Source of the DNA: Podospora pseudocomata
Taxonomy: Eukaryota > Ascomycota > Sordariomycetes > Sordariales > Podosporaceae
NCBI RefSeq assembly: GCF_035222375.1
Contig: NW_026946363.1
Span: 6,696,001 to 6,760,000 of the forward strand
Direction of reading: 5' to 3'
Length of the DNA stretch: 64,000 bases
The translations under genes and the position numbers were made by a program. The notes beneath the pieces are model-generated. The model ran no database searches and was not told the origin of the DNA. It saw only the letters and a list, made by a program, of their open reading frames with translations. This document shows, one piece after another, positions 1 to 11,331 of this stretch (within the stretch, counting starts at the first letter, position 1; each line of letters starts with the position of its first letter).

Positions 1-564
1 GCCTAGCATGGCGACCTCGAACAAGACGGAGCTGGGCGATGGACGATGGAAGATGGGGGGGACCGGTCAGGGGCACACGTATACAGTTCCCGGGAGAAAA
101 GGAACAACCGACTACCCTGGATAGATGCCAGCACCAGTGGTAGTGACAATACAAGTCGTGTTGATCCGTGCTTCGTGGCGATGTTCCCTACCCCGCTGCT
201 GAAAGATGTGGTTAAGGGGCTTGATTGAATACCTAAGTAGCTAGGTAAGTACTTGATACAGATGGATTGATGGTTGAATATATGCCCCGTGACCTCCTCA
301 GACCCCTTAATGATCCTCAGACTTGGCTACTCATATGATGGGGCCATGATCCTGTTCTTCAGTACCCACATCATGACAAACATGCTCAACACAGACAGTC
401 TGACGGCATAAATGTGCACACTTTTATAGCAGATTGCGCAAGAATAATACATGATTTATGTAAGCTAGGGGTATCGACTAGGTAGGTAGTTAAGCTTTCC
501 ATCAATGGAATCAACATCTCCTGAACAACAAGGTATTAAGTATTACGTTTGCCGTATGCAACCT
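1..564. other. Intergenic, no gene seen
   Basis: No reading frame here has convincing family features. TAGGTA/AGGTAG-type short repeats occur at about 236-250 and 478-492, as in many other intergenic stretches of this window. The region lies downstream of the leftward membrane-protein gene. Confidence 0.4.
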
Positions 565-1995
565 TTAAACCGCCCTGATGACGCCATCCCCTATCCTCTC
601 ATCCGTCTCTTGCCGCCGCGGCGAAGCAGGCGTCGGCTGCACTGAAGTCATCGTCGGCCCAATGACCACAGACCCAGAACCCAGCACAGGCCCAAGCACC
701 GCATTCGGATTGCCCAAGACCGGGCCGCGGTGGGCAGAAGTGTTCCCACTCTCCATCGAATGAGCATCGCCAATGCTCGACGAAGGAGGCCCAGGATAAG
801 CAGGCAAAAGCATATCACCGTCCAAGTCACCCGCCCCCCCTCTCGCCCTACCCCCTCCTCCTCCACCACCACCACCAGTTTGTCTCATCTCCATACCCTC
901 TTGCACATTAACCGGCACCCGACTCCCCAGCAAGTGCTCAGGATACTTCTGTCTGAACCCCCACTCGAGCCACAACTTCAATCTCATCCCCAAAGGCATC
1001 CCCTTCCACAGAAGCCTCAACCGTTCCTGATCTTCGGGACTTCGCTTGTGTTCGTATGTCACGAAGAAGATCATGAACAGATAGATGAGAAAACACCAGG
1101 CCACTGTCCCGCAGCGGAAGCAGCCTTTTCCTTGCATCAAGCGAGTGAACCAGAAGTAGTTTTCGACAAAGCCGATGAGGAAGATGATAGGGAGGGCTAT
1201 GGCGAGGATGAGGATCCAGGGCTTGATCTTGCTGCATTGTCCGGCGTAGGTGTAAGGACAATTGGCTGCTCTGATCCGGGGATCCTCTTCGCCTGGGAGG
1301 AAGCAGTGCCTCATGTAGTTGTAGTAGATGTCATCATAGTATGTGGAGCCCTGCGATTCTGGCCTGCGTATAGGGGGGAGGTCGGTTGCTTTGACGTGGA
1401 AAGTCGTGTAGGTCATGTGCGACGTCGTCGTATACCGTATCCCTTCATAGTTGGGGCTGACGTAACTATACATTTCATCTACCCGTGTCATGACATGTGT
1501 TTCGACGCTGGCTTTGGAGCTCATGATCGGGGTCAGCACTGACGGAACGTATGCCCAATACTCGAGGTTGGTTTCTGTGGTGTATTCAAAGGGGGTCGGG
1601 CAGCTCGTTGGCGCGGTCAAGGTCACGTCGACAAGCCACGTATGGGTCGAAAGTCCGTAGCCATCGTAGGTTGCCAGATCGGATTTGGGATATGCGTCGG
1701 TGGGATAATGGTATTGGACTACGTCCAGATCCCAGGACGAATAATAGCTTGTTGTGGTTGAGGTTGGTGTTATGTCGGGTAGTAGGCTTGTATGTGTCAC
1801 CAGCAAAGGATTCCGGGTCTCTGTTGTTGTGCATGAGGCAATCGTTTGAGTGAAACCACCAGGCCTGTCGCAGCCATAAGGGCTGGCATATTGGCGTTCG
1901 ACGTATATCTCCGTTGCAGTCCAGAAACTCGCCGCTGTTATCTGGGATAGACTGGCTATAGCCACAAGCCGCGCGAACGACCGCATTCGTGCCAT
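565..1995 (-). CDS. Hypothetical secreted/membrane protein with two membrane segments
   Basis: Single-exon frame of about 476 residues when started at the ATG at 1995. That start puts a hydrophobic signal-like stretch (SFARLVAIASLSQITAASFW) at the N terminus; an in-frame ATG at 2061 would add 22 residues and bury it. The first half is Ser/Thr/Tyr-rich with scattered Cys and looks extracellular. Two hydrophobic helices follow (ILILAIALPIIFLIGFV and VAWCFLIYLFMIFFV), separated by a short Cys-containing loop, then a basic stretch rich in Arg, Trp and Leu. The cytosolic-looking tail is low complexity, with a poly-Gly run and Pro/Ser-rich sequence. I do not recognise a named family. The layout suggests a fungal plasma-membrane or wall-facing protein, but its role is unknown. 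Confidence 0.65.
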   Translation of the reverse strand: MARMRSFARLVAIASLSQITAASFWTATEIYVERQYASPYGCDRPGGFTQTIASCTTTETRNPLLVTHTSLLPDITPTSTTTSYYSSWDLDVVQYHYPTDAYPKSDLATYDGYGLSTHTWLVDVTLTAPTSCPTPFEYTTETNLEYWAYVPSVLTPIMSSKASVETHVMTRVDEMYSYVSPNYEGIRYTTTSHMTYTTFHVKATDLPPIRRPESQGSTYYDDIYYNYMRHCFLPGEEDPRIRAANCPYTYAGQCSKIKPWILILAIALPIIFLIGFVENYFWFTRLMQGKGCFRCGTVAWCFLIYLFMIFFVTYEHKRSPEDQERLRLLWKGMPLGMRLKLWLEWGFRQKYPEHLLGSRVPVNVQEGMEMRQTGGGGGGGGGRARGGAGDLDGDMLLPAYPGPPSSSIGDAHSMESGNTSAHRGPVLGNPNAVLGPVLGSGSVVIGPTMTSVQPTPASPRRQETDERIGDGVIRAV

Positions 1996-2564
1996 GGTGA
2001 GATATCGGTGGTTGAAGCACTGCAAGTACGGATAGATGCGGGTGGTGGCTTTCTGGCGCATTTCAGGCGAGCGCCTCCTCTGCCCTGCCGAGACAGTCCA
2101 ACCAACGATGTAACCTTAACTAGACGTTTATGGACGCAAGCTCAAGCATCAGCCCTTGGCATGGACCCTTGGTGCCATTCCAGAGGAAGCGAAATGACAC
2201 CGGCATCTGTACACTATCATCCCGTCACCTACTCTGCATAAAAACGCGATAGCAGCCGAACTACATGCACGTTATGCCAAGGCTGCCCTGTGGAGGCCTG
2301 CCAAAGAAACCTCGGCGCCCCGTTCACAAGGCTCTCTTCTTCGTTGTCCATCCAATGAGGACCTAGAGATATCATGCACGGTTCTTTTGTTTTGATAGCG
2401 TGGAAATGCTGGCACTGCATTGCGGAACAAACTGTTTGTCTCTTCTTACCCTAACCCTCATATAACAATTACCCCTGAACCCCTGAATGGAACACAAAGT
2501 ATGCGCACAAGGAAAGGAGATGACCATCTATCATCGTTGATGTTGCCTTGATTCAATCTTGATT
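1996..2564. other. Intergenic
   Basis: Contains the upstream region of the membrane-protein gene and the downstream region of the phytase-like gene. No coding or RNA feature is recognised. Confidence 0.4.
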
Positions 2565-4251
2565 CTATCCGATCAAAGGCTTACTCTTCTTTGGCAATGT
2601 CACCCTGAACACCAAGGCCTGTTGGTTCAAGCTACACCCACTCGCATCTTTGTAAGGGATCTTGCCATTGTTGATAAATCCTGATAAATGTCAGCGTTGC
2701 ATCGAAGTCCTCTCTCCAAAACGAAAACTTACCATTCTGCGTGATAAAGTCATTATCAGAGATCGCAATCAGGAAGTACTCATCCTTCTTGCCATTGTCC
2801 ACTGGAACCAGTACCAAGCTCTCCCACTTTTCGTTCAAGAGGCTCTTTGTTGGCAGCGCTGGCGGTCCATTTCTCAACCCAAACTTGTTTAGCTGAGAGT
2901 TGATGTTGAAGTCGATCCATGGGCAGAGCGTGGCAGGTGTTATCTCTGGTTTCAAAACACCATCTGCTCTCACCATTGTCAGTATCCATCCCCCATATCA
3001 GAAGTAAGACCAAATACCTGCACCCGCAATCGAAGCATTAAACGCATCATACCTCCCCCCCTTCACATCCGTCGCCCTCCCAATATCAATCACATCCACA
3101 TGCCTGTACACACTCGTCGGGCTATCCGTGCAAGCACCCACCCCGCTATCCCTCGGCAGGACCAGAAGCTGCTTCTCACTGATATACTTAATCTCACTCT
3201 GCGCCGCCACCCTCGTCCTCCCCTGCCCATCGGTAAACGTAGGCAAAGGCACAACCCACTCGCCAGAATATTCCACCGTCTTCCCCCCCTTCCCCTTCCC
3301 CTTACCCTTGGCAACATCATACCTCAACAACCGAGCATGTCTCCTCGTCGCAGCATTCTGACCCCCCTCCAACCTCCCCGCACTCTGCAACATAACCCAC
3401 AGCTTCCTCCCATCAGGACTGGCGGTCAACCCCTCAAACCCCTGGTTATTCGACCGTCCCTGACTTGGGTTAGCAGGAACAGGCCGCTTGCCCGAGTCAA
3501 AGATAGGGGCGTTGTCACTGCTGAAACTGAGGGTGCCGTTTCTCAACGGCAGCAAAGCATCAGGTGGCGCGATAACATCAAGCATTTTCCCACTGGGGGA
3601 GAAGAGGTAGATGTACGGGCCGTATTCGTCGCTTATCCAGAATGTGCCGTCTTCGTTGAGGACTAGACCTTCGGCATCGATAGCGATGCGTTTCCCACCT
3701 GGTCCTGGACCGCCGAAGCCATCCCCGGGGAAGGTTGATGCGGGGAGGGGGGGGAGGTTGGGGAGGGTAATGATGCTGTCTGGGTCGAGGCCGGTGAGGG
3801 GGTCGCCGGTTGGGGAGGTGAGGAGGATGGTGGATTTGTATTTGAAGAGGAGGTTGGGTGGGAGGGGTGGGGATTGGGATGATGATGGGGGGGAAGGGGT
3901 GAAGGTTACGTCAAATGTGTGGACGCGGGGGATGGTGTTTTGGGTGCCTTGGGTGTTCCAGCCTCGGTCTGGGAGGCCGTAGAGGGTGCCGGTGTAGTAG
4001 GGTTGTTTGTTTTTGCCGGGGGGTGATCGCTTTTTCCAGTTGGTGATGGCGGCTGAGGAGCCGATGCTGAGGGTGTCGCCGAATTTATCTCTGGCGTCGG
4101 AGGGGATGGAGCCGAAGCCTGCGAGTTCGTTGTAGGTGTATGTTTTGCCTTGGCATGTTGTCGTGAAGACGGGAGCAGGTGATGGCTGAGGGTGTGAGAC
4201 GGCGGTGCTCGTCAAGAAGACGAGCAAGCCTAGGCTGTGGAGGAGGACCAT
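2565..4251 (-). CDS. Secreted phytase-like (esterase-like) protein
   Basis: Three exons (4251-3018, 2963-2733, 2680-2565) give 526 residues. Introns are 54 and 52 nt; the second has a perfect GTAAGT donor and a TATCAG acceptor, and without it the frame stops early. Splicing restores the C-terminal run DNDFITQNGFINNGKIPYKD, typical of this family. An N-terminal signal peptide (VLLHSLGLLVFLTSTAVS) is followed by the beta-propeller-like 'esterase-like activity of phytase' domain, with motifs such as YGLPDRGWNTQGTQ, RIAIDAEGLVLNEDGTFWIS and NNQGFEGLTASPDGRKLWV. The family is thought to act extracellularly, with predicted phosphoesterase activity. The coding strand is strongly G-poor/C-rich near the start and the reverse near the end (see findings). 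Family assignment is fairly sure; the substrate is not. Confidence 0.82.
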
Positions 4252-4803
4252 GACTCTGGCAGTCGCGCGAAGCTGTTCGTCAAAGTGAGAAAGCCTGCAT
4301 TTCTCGTGGAGGGCATATTCAACTTATGTGCTCAGTCGGGGCACGTGGGCGTCTTTCAGCTCATGCATGAGAGATGCAAACTGAGGGAATAGAGTGACGC
4401 TGAAAGGGCTTGAAAGCAATCCTGCAGTCTGTTTCTGAGCCACGTGCTCTTTTGCAATTGAGATACAGGAATGTGTGTAGTGAGCTGAGGAAGAAGTGTG
4501 GGGGATCGTCAGGGACATGTGGGCGTTTTCGCCTCCGTGATTGGATGGTGGCGACAACGGAGAACGCCAAGCCATGCGACATATGTTGGCGACATAGGTA
4601 CATGACTAGGTATTTATCAAGAACCTTTGGTCTCTGAGACTTTCTAGTTACTAAAGTAAATAAAACGAAGCTCTAGATAGATTTAAAGCTGGGATGTGGT
4701 CTGTGCCAAGTCCAAGTAATGTCCAACTCAAGCTGTTGTGAAGCTAGGACTGGAAGAAAAAAGAAAGCATGAAGATGTGCGGTCTCCTTCATATCATAAC
4801 TGC
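4252..4803. other. Intergenic
   Basis: Promoter side of the phytase-like gene and 3' flank of the DUF7708 gene. No coding feature is supported. Confidence 0.4.
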
Positions 4804-6669
4804 CTACAGGGGCATTCCACCAGGGTATGCTCTTCCTCCCCTTGCCTGCACCAGCCTGGACGCGTCAGCCCTCTCTTGCACTGTTGTGCATCGATCTAGC
4901 ACTTGACTCCGTCCACTAGTTGTGAAAAGGACCTTGCATAAACGTTTCGTTTTCTGCTCACGCAAGAGCTGGGTGAAATCCCAAAGGTATCCGTTGCTAA
5001 CCTGGTCCCTTGCATACTGAAGCCCGTCGATGACCCATGTGATGGTGGGCGGTGCGTGTTCGAGGAGCGCCCTCATGATGCTCAACGCAGTGGGGAGGCT
5101 GTGCAGTTTTCCGTCGAGCTTTTCGAACTCGCGGTAGTCGAGGCTTATGCCAGTTATGGGCCCCTGTGTTGAAAGCAGGTAGGTGAGTTGGCGAATGATG
5201 GAGTAGAAGAGGGATATAACTGCCGCGCCACTGTGGTTCAATCCGGATCTGCTGTCACTCCTGGCGAAGCTGTATCGGGATTTGCAGAAGTGCGCAATGC
5301 AAGGAAGTTGGGCGTTCATGACTTGATTGACGGCTGTCACTGCTATCTTGGAGAGTGTGGAAACGCCAGGCAAAGAGGGGCCTTCGATCCACATCATCCG
5401 AGACTCAGTGTTGAAGATCCATCTCCTGAGTGCGGTATACACCTCCTCGGGGATCATGGTCTGCTGTCTGCGGAACTCATCTATGTGGAGCTCTGCGTCA
5501 CTCTCAATGTAGATTCTGAGAGCTTCGGCGTATTGTTGGATTCGCTGGCAATCGGGGATGGTCTCTGCCGGGCACAAGAATAATGTTAGTTGTGTTTTGC
5601 AGGCATGCACGATAGAAAAGTGTCACCTCCAGCAGTCAAACCCTGTGTAGGATTCGCCGATTCTCCTCCATTGGATAGTTTCGCCGTGGGCTTGTATGTG
5701 GGCATTTCTGGCTTGTTTGCTGACTCTTCGGCAGACGAGATGGGCAGGATATTCGAAGTTCTCTGTGGAGGCTGCGCAGCGATGTCTATGGTCTTACAAG
5801 GTTAGGTACGGCAGGAAAAGTTGAAGTTCTGTTGTGGGCTACCGTACGCAGCATTAAATAAGTAGAACAGGCCGGGAGGTGGAAGTGGCAACTGAGAAGT
5901 GAGCTGACACTCTCTGTGACACCAGCACCTTGATGCCCAGTGGCACTGTTGTCGGTATGGGATGAGAGGCAATGGGCAACTTACCGTGCGTGGCTTGATT
6001 CTCTAGCCCTTCGAGCTGCTGTACAGCATTTTCGCCCAATCTCTGAAACCCAAGTGCGGCTGCAGCAAGTTTCGCATTGACCTGCTGTTGGCTGTCCGCG
6101 TGAGCCTGGATTCCAAGTCGTTGCAGCGTGACCAAAACTGGCTCCATGTCATTGAACCTTTGGTGCATGTACTCGATGCGGAGCTCAGTGGTGTGTTGTG
6201 CTTCGTTGCGGATATCACCGATAGTCTTTTGGATACCGTCGACCATTGCTTTGACCGTCTTGTCGTAGAATCCTTTGTTGAATGAGGCCAGAAATCTTTT
6301 GTGCCGTTTGTGGAAAAAGGACATGGCATGGCAGAGGAATTTGAAGACTTGGACGTACAGTGCCACCACAAGCCTTTGCATCTCTCTTGTGTTTGCCACC
6401 TTGGTTTTCTTTTGCACAAATCTCAGGTTCTCGCTCATTTCCACCAGTGCAAGTGAAAATCCTTCGGCAATCTTTTGATAGTTGACCGAGGCCTTGACGA
6501 CAGATGCCACGACTCCAGTCAGGAGGCTGATGTATTTGTCCTCTGTTGGAACAAATTTGAACAAGAAGGAGTGATCGTCCATTGCCTCCATGAAGCGGAG
6601 AAGTCGGTTTCTGGCGAGGCCGATGCCAGCTTTGTGCTTGGCCTCCCACCTCTTTTCACAACTAACCAC
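4804..6669 (-). CDS. DUF7708 / NACHT-like fungal protein, 5' end missing
   Basis: Three exons can be joined: about 6669-5985, 5785-5627 and 5564-4804. They give about 534 residues with consistent splice phases (donor GTAAGT at 5984, acceptor CATAG at 5786, donor GTGACA at 5626, acceptor GGCAG at 5565). The first part (RWEAKHKAGIGLARNRLLRF, then helical sequence to EYMHQRFNDMEPVL) matches the fungal N-terminal DUF7708 domain. The last exon resembles the degenerate nucleotide-binding part of these proteins (ITWVIDGLQYARDQ; KVLFTTSGRSQVLDRCT), without a clear Walker A. No ATG fits the 5' end: the frame opens at GTG, just after a splice-acceptor-like TTAG. The expected first exon would fall where an unrelated, oppositely oriented remnant lies. 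The gene therefore looks 5'-truncated at a rearrangement junction and may not be functional. Confidence 0.6.
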
Positions 6670-6681
6670 CCCCTCCTTTTA

Positions 6682-7105
6682 GGTCTTCGCCTACGGCCCC
6701 TACCTCTCCAAAGACGACGTCTCAGGCCGCACGACCGGCGTGCGATGTGCCGGCAGCGGCTGCTACGGCGGTGCCGCCACTGACATCAACGTTCTCGAGA
6801 TTCATTTCAACAACAATCCCCTTTACCACTGGAGTAAGTCCCCTTTCCCCTCCTCCTTTTCCCCTTTCACTTCATCCAGAAAGCCCTGGCTGACAATATC
6901 CCCCCCCCCAAAGCCACCTACAAAGACAGAGGCCACCCCTACAAAATGTACGGCCTCGACGGCAGAACCTACGGGGAGTGCATCCTCTTTCCCGGCGTCA
7001 ACTTCCACCATTTGAGGTTCGCCGAGACTCGGAGCGGCGTCCGCAAGTTTCGCTGTTTGACGCAGTTTACTGCTGCGCAGATCAGGGCTGCAGATAGGTA
7101 GGTAG
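6682..7105 (+). pseudogene. Broken remnant of a small secreted-type gene, possibly KP4-killer-toxin-like
   Basis: A short coding-like remnant with Cys/Gly-rich sequence and a spacing of motifs that recalls fungal KP4-like small proteins. It is treated as a fossil: it looks broken and incomplete and no intact product is apparent. The family assignment is tentative. It lies head to head with the 5'-truncated DUF7708 gene. Confidence 0.35.
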
Positions 7106-7432
7106 GGAAATTTCTACCTCTCTACTAAGAGAGGGAGTGATGCTCTGGTGAATCCAAGCTTGGGAATACTACGGGTAGATAGTCATTGTTCCTAGAAATC
7201 AAACCAATGGCAGAGGCAAACATAAACTACAACCTTAAAAGCTCTCACCACACTGTACCTTGGAGTCCCGCACGCTACATTTTACGTTATTTCGATTACT
7301 ACAGCTCAATCTAGCTCGATACCCTCATTTCAATCAATATCCAGGCCAGCCAAGTTTCATATATATATTACACAAATATTTATATCTCATAACCAGAAGT
7401 CATTACATCATAACCAAAAACTGCCTCCCACA
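7106..7432. other. Intergenic, AT-rich
   Basis: AT-rich spacer with TATATATATT-like runs around 7362-7384. Nothing else is seen. Confidence 0.4.
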
Positions 7433-8399
7433 TTAATATGCAGCCCAAAGGAAGCTAGAACAAAGAAATCCGCAACCAATCACATATTCCAAAAGGATCG
7501 CCTTCCAAACGCCCATTATCCAAAACTCTTCTTCAACTCGCTTCGCTTCGCTTGCTTGGTTCAAATGGTCGCTCAAGTCATCGTTGTCGTCGTAGCGCCA
7601 GGTATCCCGAGGAGGCTCAACAAGCGCCACCTCCCGTGGGCGAGCGTCGACGATTACTGTAGGCGGACCCTTGGATGTGAGAGAGGTGTCATATGACGTG
7701 GTTGTGCCATATGAAGTGGTGTCGTACGAGGTGGTCGTGTAGGACCGTGCCGGGGACTGCTCGCGAATCGTGGTTGTCTTGACCACCTCGACAGGAGGGG
7801 CTGGTGCGGGCGTGGGCTGGGCGTTGATGATGATAGGACCGTTACCGGCTGGGGCCGGTGGGTGTTGATGGTGGTAGTACACGGCAGGGGGAGGAGCCGT
7901 GGTATGGTACTCGATAATCTCTATTCGACGTTCCTCAATGATATCACCAGCGCTGGATCGCGGGGCATAATCTCGAACTCGCCTGGGAATATTACTTTTT
8001 TGTCCGGATAGGGGAGCAACGGGGTGGGCGTAGTCTTCTTGTAATCATCGCTCAGCTTCAGCAAGTCGTCAATACTTTATATTAAGCAGGGCGGCACCTA
8101 GATACTATGGTAAGCAGACGGATTTAGACTCTATGTTTTTGGTATGTTAACGTACGGTCCTGTTCCCAGACCGCAACCAAGACGTTTTTCTTCCAGTAGT
8201 TAAAGCTTTGGTGAGAAATTCTGCCATCTCGCAAAGCCCTGCGAAGCCTGGTGTTGATTTCATTGGCATGATCCTTCAGCACACGCTGCTCGTATTTCTT
8301 CTTAATCATACGAGATAGCTCCCATGATGATTTAACTGCAGTCACCAAGCCCGCAAGAGCGGCAGCTGATGCCAAGGAACTAGGAAGATATGACGCCAT
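7433..8399 (-). CDS. Hypothetical fungal protein, two exons
   Basis: Exon 1 (8399-8156) starts MASYLPSSLASAAALAGLVT and is followed by a basic helical stretch (RMIKKKYEQRVLKDHANEINTR). A 118-nt intron (donor GTACGT at 8155, acceptor ACAAG at 8038) joins it in phase to exon 2 (8037-7433), giving about 282 residues. Exon 2 holds a Pro-rich stretch (HHQHPPAPAG), imperfect Thr/Ser/Tyr repeats (TTSYDTTSYGTTTSYDT), an acidic patch and a hydrophobic C terminus (GVWKAILLEYVIGCGFLCSS). The C terminus could be a tail anchor. I do not recognise a family. The join is inferred from splice signals and frame only; the two parts could be separate genes. Confidence 0.5.
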
Positions 8400-8787
8400 A
8401 TGCGAAAAAGTAAGGTGTTAGCGATGTAAAATGGAACTGTGGGTAAGTTGGGGAGTTAGTTAAGACCAGTAGCTGTTTTATATAAGGATTCGCCTGGACT
8501 TTTATTCACAAATGGTTCGAACTTCAATTGTTAATTTGGACATTTCTGAAATCCAATATTAACCTGACAGGGCCAGGGTAGCCTCGCTCGGTACCGAAAC
8601 CCAGTCCCTCAACACACCCCACCCAAATCAACACACCCCACCCAAATCGGCAACGGATTTCCATCGACCAGGAAGAACATGTAGAGTTAGAGGGGTCAGA
8701 TGTACACGATAGATATAACGCCCAAGTCGTATTTCAGCTTTGCGCAAGTGGGTGTTGCGTCTATCCAATCTTGTCCTCGCACTCTTC
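8400..8787. other. Intergenic
   Basis: Contains a short tandem duplication of CAACACACCCCACCCAAATC-like sequence at about 8610-8648. No gene is seen. Confidence 0.45.
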
Positions 8788-10389
8788 TTACACTCCGGTA
8801 AATGCTTGCCTCAACCCCTCGATGGTATTTGCGACAGTTCCGTTGATTAGTTCCAGTTGTTGTAGACTGTTGGATGATGCTACGTCGGGATTGGGATAGT
8901 ACCAGCAGGCAATTGCTGTGATGGCATAGACGATCTGGTATGCATGTTAGACTCGCTGATATTCATGTTAGCAACAGCCACTCACCACAAGAAGAGCACC
9001 CTCGAGCCAGTTGGACTCCCCATCTCGCAGGAAGTTGCTTATTACTAGGATCGACAAGACAAGCAACCCGATCATGAATATCTCAAAGTTGAGATCCATG
9101 GGCTTGCCCAAAGTCCATCCAACGATGACCACCAGTGGGCCATTGAAGAGCGCTGTCTGGATGGAGGGTCCCAGGCAGTGATACAGCGCAACATTGATCA
9201 CACCATCTGTCATTATTATCAGCACTGAACACCACGGACGCATGTCACTACACTTACCCCAAGCCTCGTCGATTGCAGTCAAATGCTCCGCTGCTTTTTC
9301 AACCAACGGCAACAAGATCAAACCCAAGAACTGATCCGGCACACCGCTATGCACCACATGTTCAATCTCATCGACCAGGAATATCAGCAATGCCGTGACA
9401 CACGCCAACGACAGAAGCAACGCTATCACCGCCTCGGTAGCAGTAAACTTTGGCTTCTCCATATCTGCCTCCCGATCGGCATCCCTGTGCTCATCCGCCT
9501 CGATCACCTCGTCAAAGATGCTGTGCTGACTGCTTGCGCAGTACCAGATGTACATGAAAAAGCTCAGAATCAACGCAACAGACGTCGCCCTGCTGATTTG
9601 AAGGACATCATCTTCCAACTTCCCCAATGTGAAATCATCACTATGCTCCAAAGGCACAACAACTTTCACCCCCTCCCCAATTACCACCTCCACCGTCTTC
9701 GCCTCCGACTTGAGCGCAGAGTAAAACGCGCTAGGGATCAAAAGCCCAAACGCGGCCACAAGCAACAACCCGCTTCCAACCTCTGACACAATCGCGTGGA
9801 ACCTCTGGCTGACATGCCTTATCCCGCCGACGAAAAAGCAGACTCCCAAGCACAAGAGCAGGTTGGTGAGGATGCTCCCCAAGATCGCCGCCTGGATGAT
9901 AGGGACCATGTTCCCCCCTTCCTCTTTCTCGTCATGGTTGATGATCAAGACCACAAACAGGATAATCTCCACGATCGAGCCGAATGTTGTCTCGATTAGA
10001 ATCCCTGCAACCTTGGGCATCTTTCTCGCGAGCTCTTGTCCGGCAAAACCGAGGAGATTGGCAGAGGGGATCATGCCTATGTAGCTTAGGGCGAAGGTCC
10101 ATAGTGGGTGGGAGTGGGAGAAGAAGATGCGGGAGATGAAGGCGGCGATGACGAAGGGGAAGAGGAGGTTGACGAAGCTGGAGATGGGGGACGAGCTGCG
10201 CCAGAGGACGAGGAAGAAGTGGGAAGGGTGGAAGCCTGTGCGGCCGGATTCACCTTCATGAGGGATGGGGAAGAGAGTTGGGGTGCGGTGGTGGTGGTTG
10301 TGATCGTGGCTGTGGTGGGGGATGAGGGGGGCGGTTTCATTGTTGGTGGCTTCGGCTGGGTTGATGCCGTTTGTTCGGGGAGCTGCCAT
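8788..10389 (-). CDS. CAX-family cation/proton exchanger (vacuolar Ca2+/H+ antiporter-like), divergent
   Basis: Exons 10389-9258, 9206-8986 and 8934-8788 give 499 residues; both introns are 51 nt. About eleven hydrophobic helices are present, with a His-rich N-terminal segment (PHHSHDHNHHH) and an acidic loop (EVIEADEHRDADREADME). The two alpha-repeat regions expected of CAX exchangers are recognisable: ILIETTFGSIVEIILFV and LILLPLVEKAAEHLTAI. In yeast Vcx1-type proteins these read GNAVE and VGNAAEH; here the Asn is replaced (GSIVE, VEKAAEH) while the acidic residues and His remain. This places it in a divergent subfamily, so Ca2+ as substrate is an inference. Splicing the last intron restores a natural C terminus (IVYAITAIACWYYPNPD). 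Confidence 0.8.
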
Positions 10390-11331
10390 GATGAGGACGT
10401 CAATTGGGTATGGCCGATGATCCTCAGGCCGTTTTCATCGAGATATTTGGTGAGGTTGGGGATTCAGCTCGTCGCGCGGTGGTGTTGATGTTTAGGGAGG
10501 GGTCTTGGCGCTGATTGGTTGTTGATTTTAGGTTCCGGCAGGCAAGGTCACGAGACAGCTGACGACCACACTGTCTTATTTTGAGTACGTCAAGTTGATG
10601 GTGGTGGACATTCCCGTCCGAAACATGGCCCATACGCAATGTTGCCCCGAATATTCGATCGATCATCCGACCCTCGGAGGATACTGTCGCGGCCCAGTTC
10701 CGATCCCTCCGGGAGGGTCCCCGCGGCCGTTTATGGACCGTGACACCGTTGCTAGGTACCTTGCCTTAGTGATACAACTCCGAGCAAGCAGTTACGCGTT
10801 GCTCAGATTTACCGCGACGATTTGAAATCTTAGGTTCGACAGCTTCCAGTTCTTGTGCTTTCTAGGTCTACTGGTCTGGAGGGCCTTTGAGCGGCCTGGT
10901 TTTAGCCTACCTAGCCTTACGTGGGTTACCAAACACCTTGCTCGCAGAATCTCCAGATCGACCGGACAGTCCCGCTGATACTCGGGTCTATCTTGGTTGC
11001 CATGGCCGACCCGTCTTTCGAGGTTGTCTGGGTCTATCCGGATGCCCTCAAAGGCTGTTCAGACTAACGTCGAAGTTTCATGGCTAAGGTTCGGGTGAGA
11101 GTGCATAGTCCAGTCGATTTAAAGGACATGTGCCCCTCGTCCCTTGATGCTCCTTTCTTTCTTCAGCATCCGCTCATCCATCTTACGAACATCCGCTTTC
11201 TACTAACAGGCTTGCAGGCAAGTCTTTTGCTCTTCTGTTCTCTCTCCCGGGCTTCTGGAAAGCTCATTCTCAAACGACACTCTTTCACATTTGACTTCTG
11301 GCAAGTCGACACACAATTGAGTATAATCAAG
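10390..11331. other. Intergenic / upstream region of acidic secreted protein
   Basis: About 940 nt. A frame opens upstream (ATG at 11080) in phase with the next gene but lacks coding features, so it is taken as 5' leader. CT-rich stretches at about 11150-11270 resemble a fungal core promoter and leader. Confidence 0.45.

Noticed and set aside
730-1542. 270-residue rightward frame
   Set aside because: Shadow of the membrane-protein gene on the other strand; low-complexity Pro/His-rich translation.
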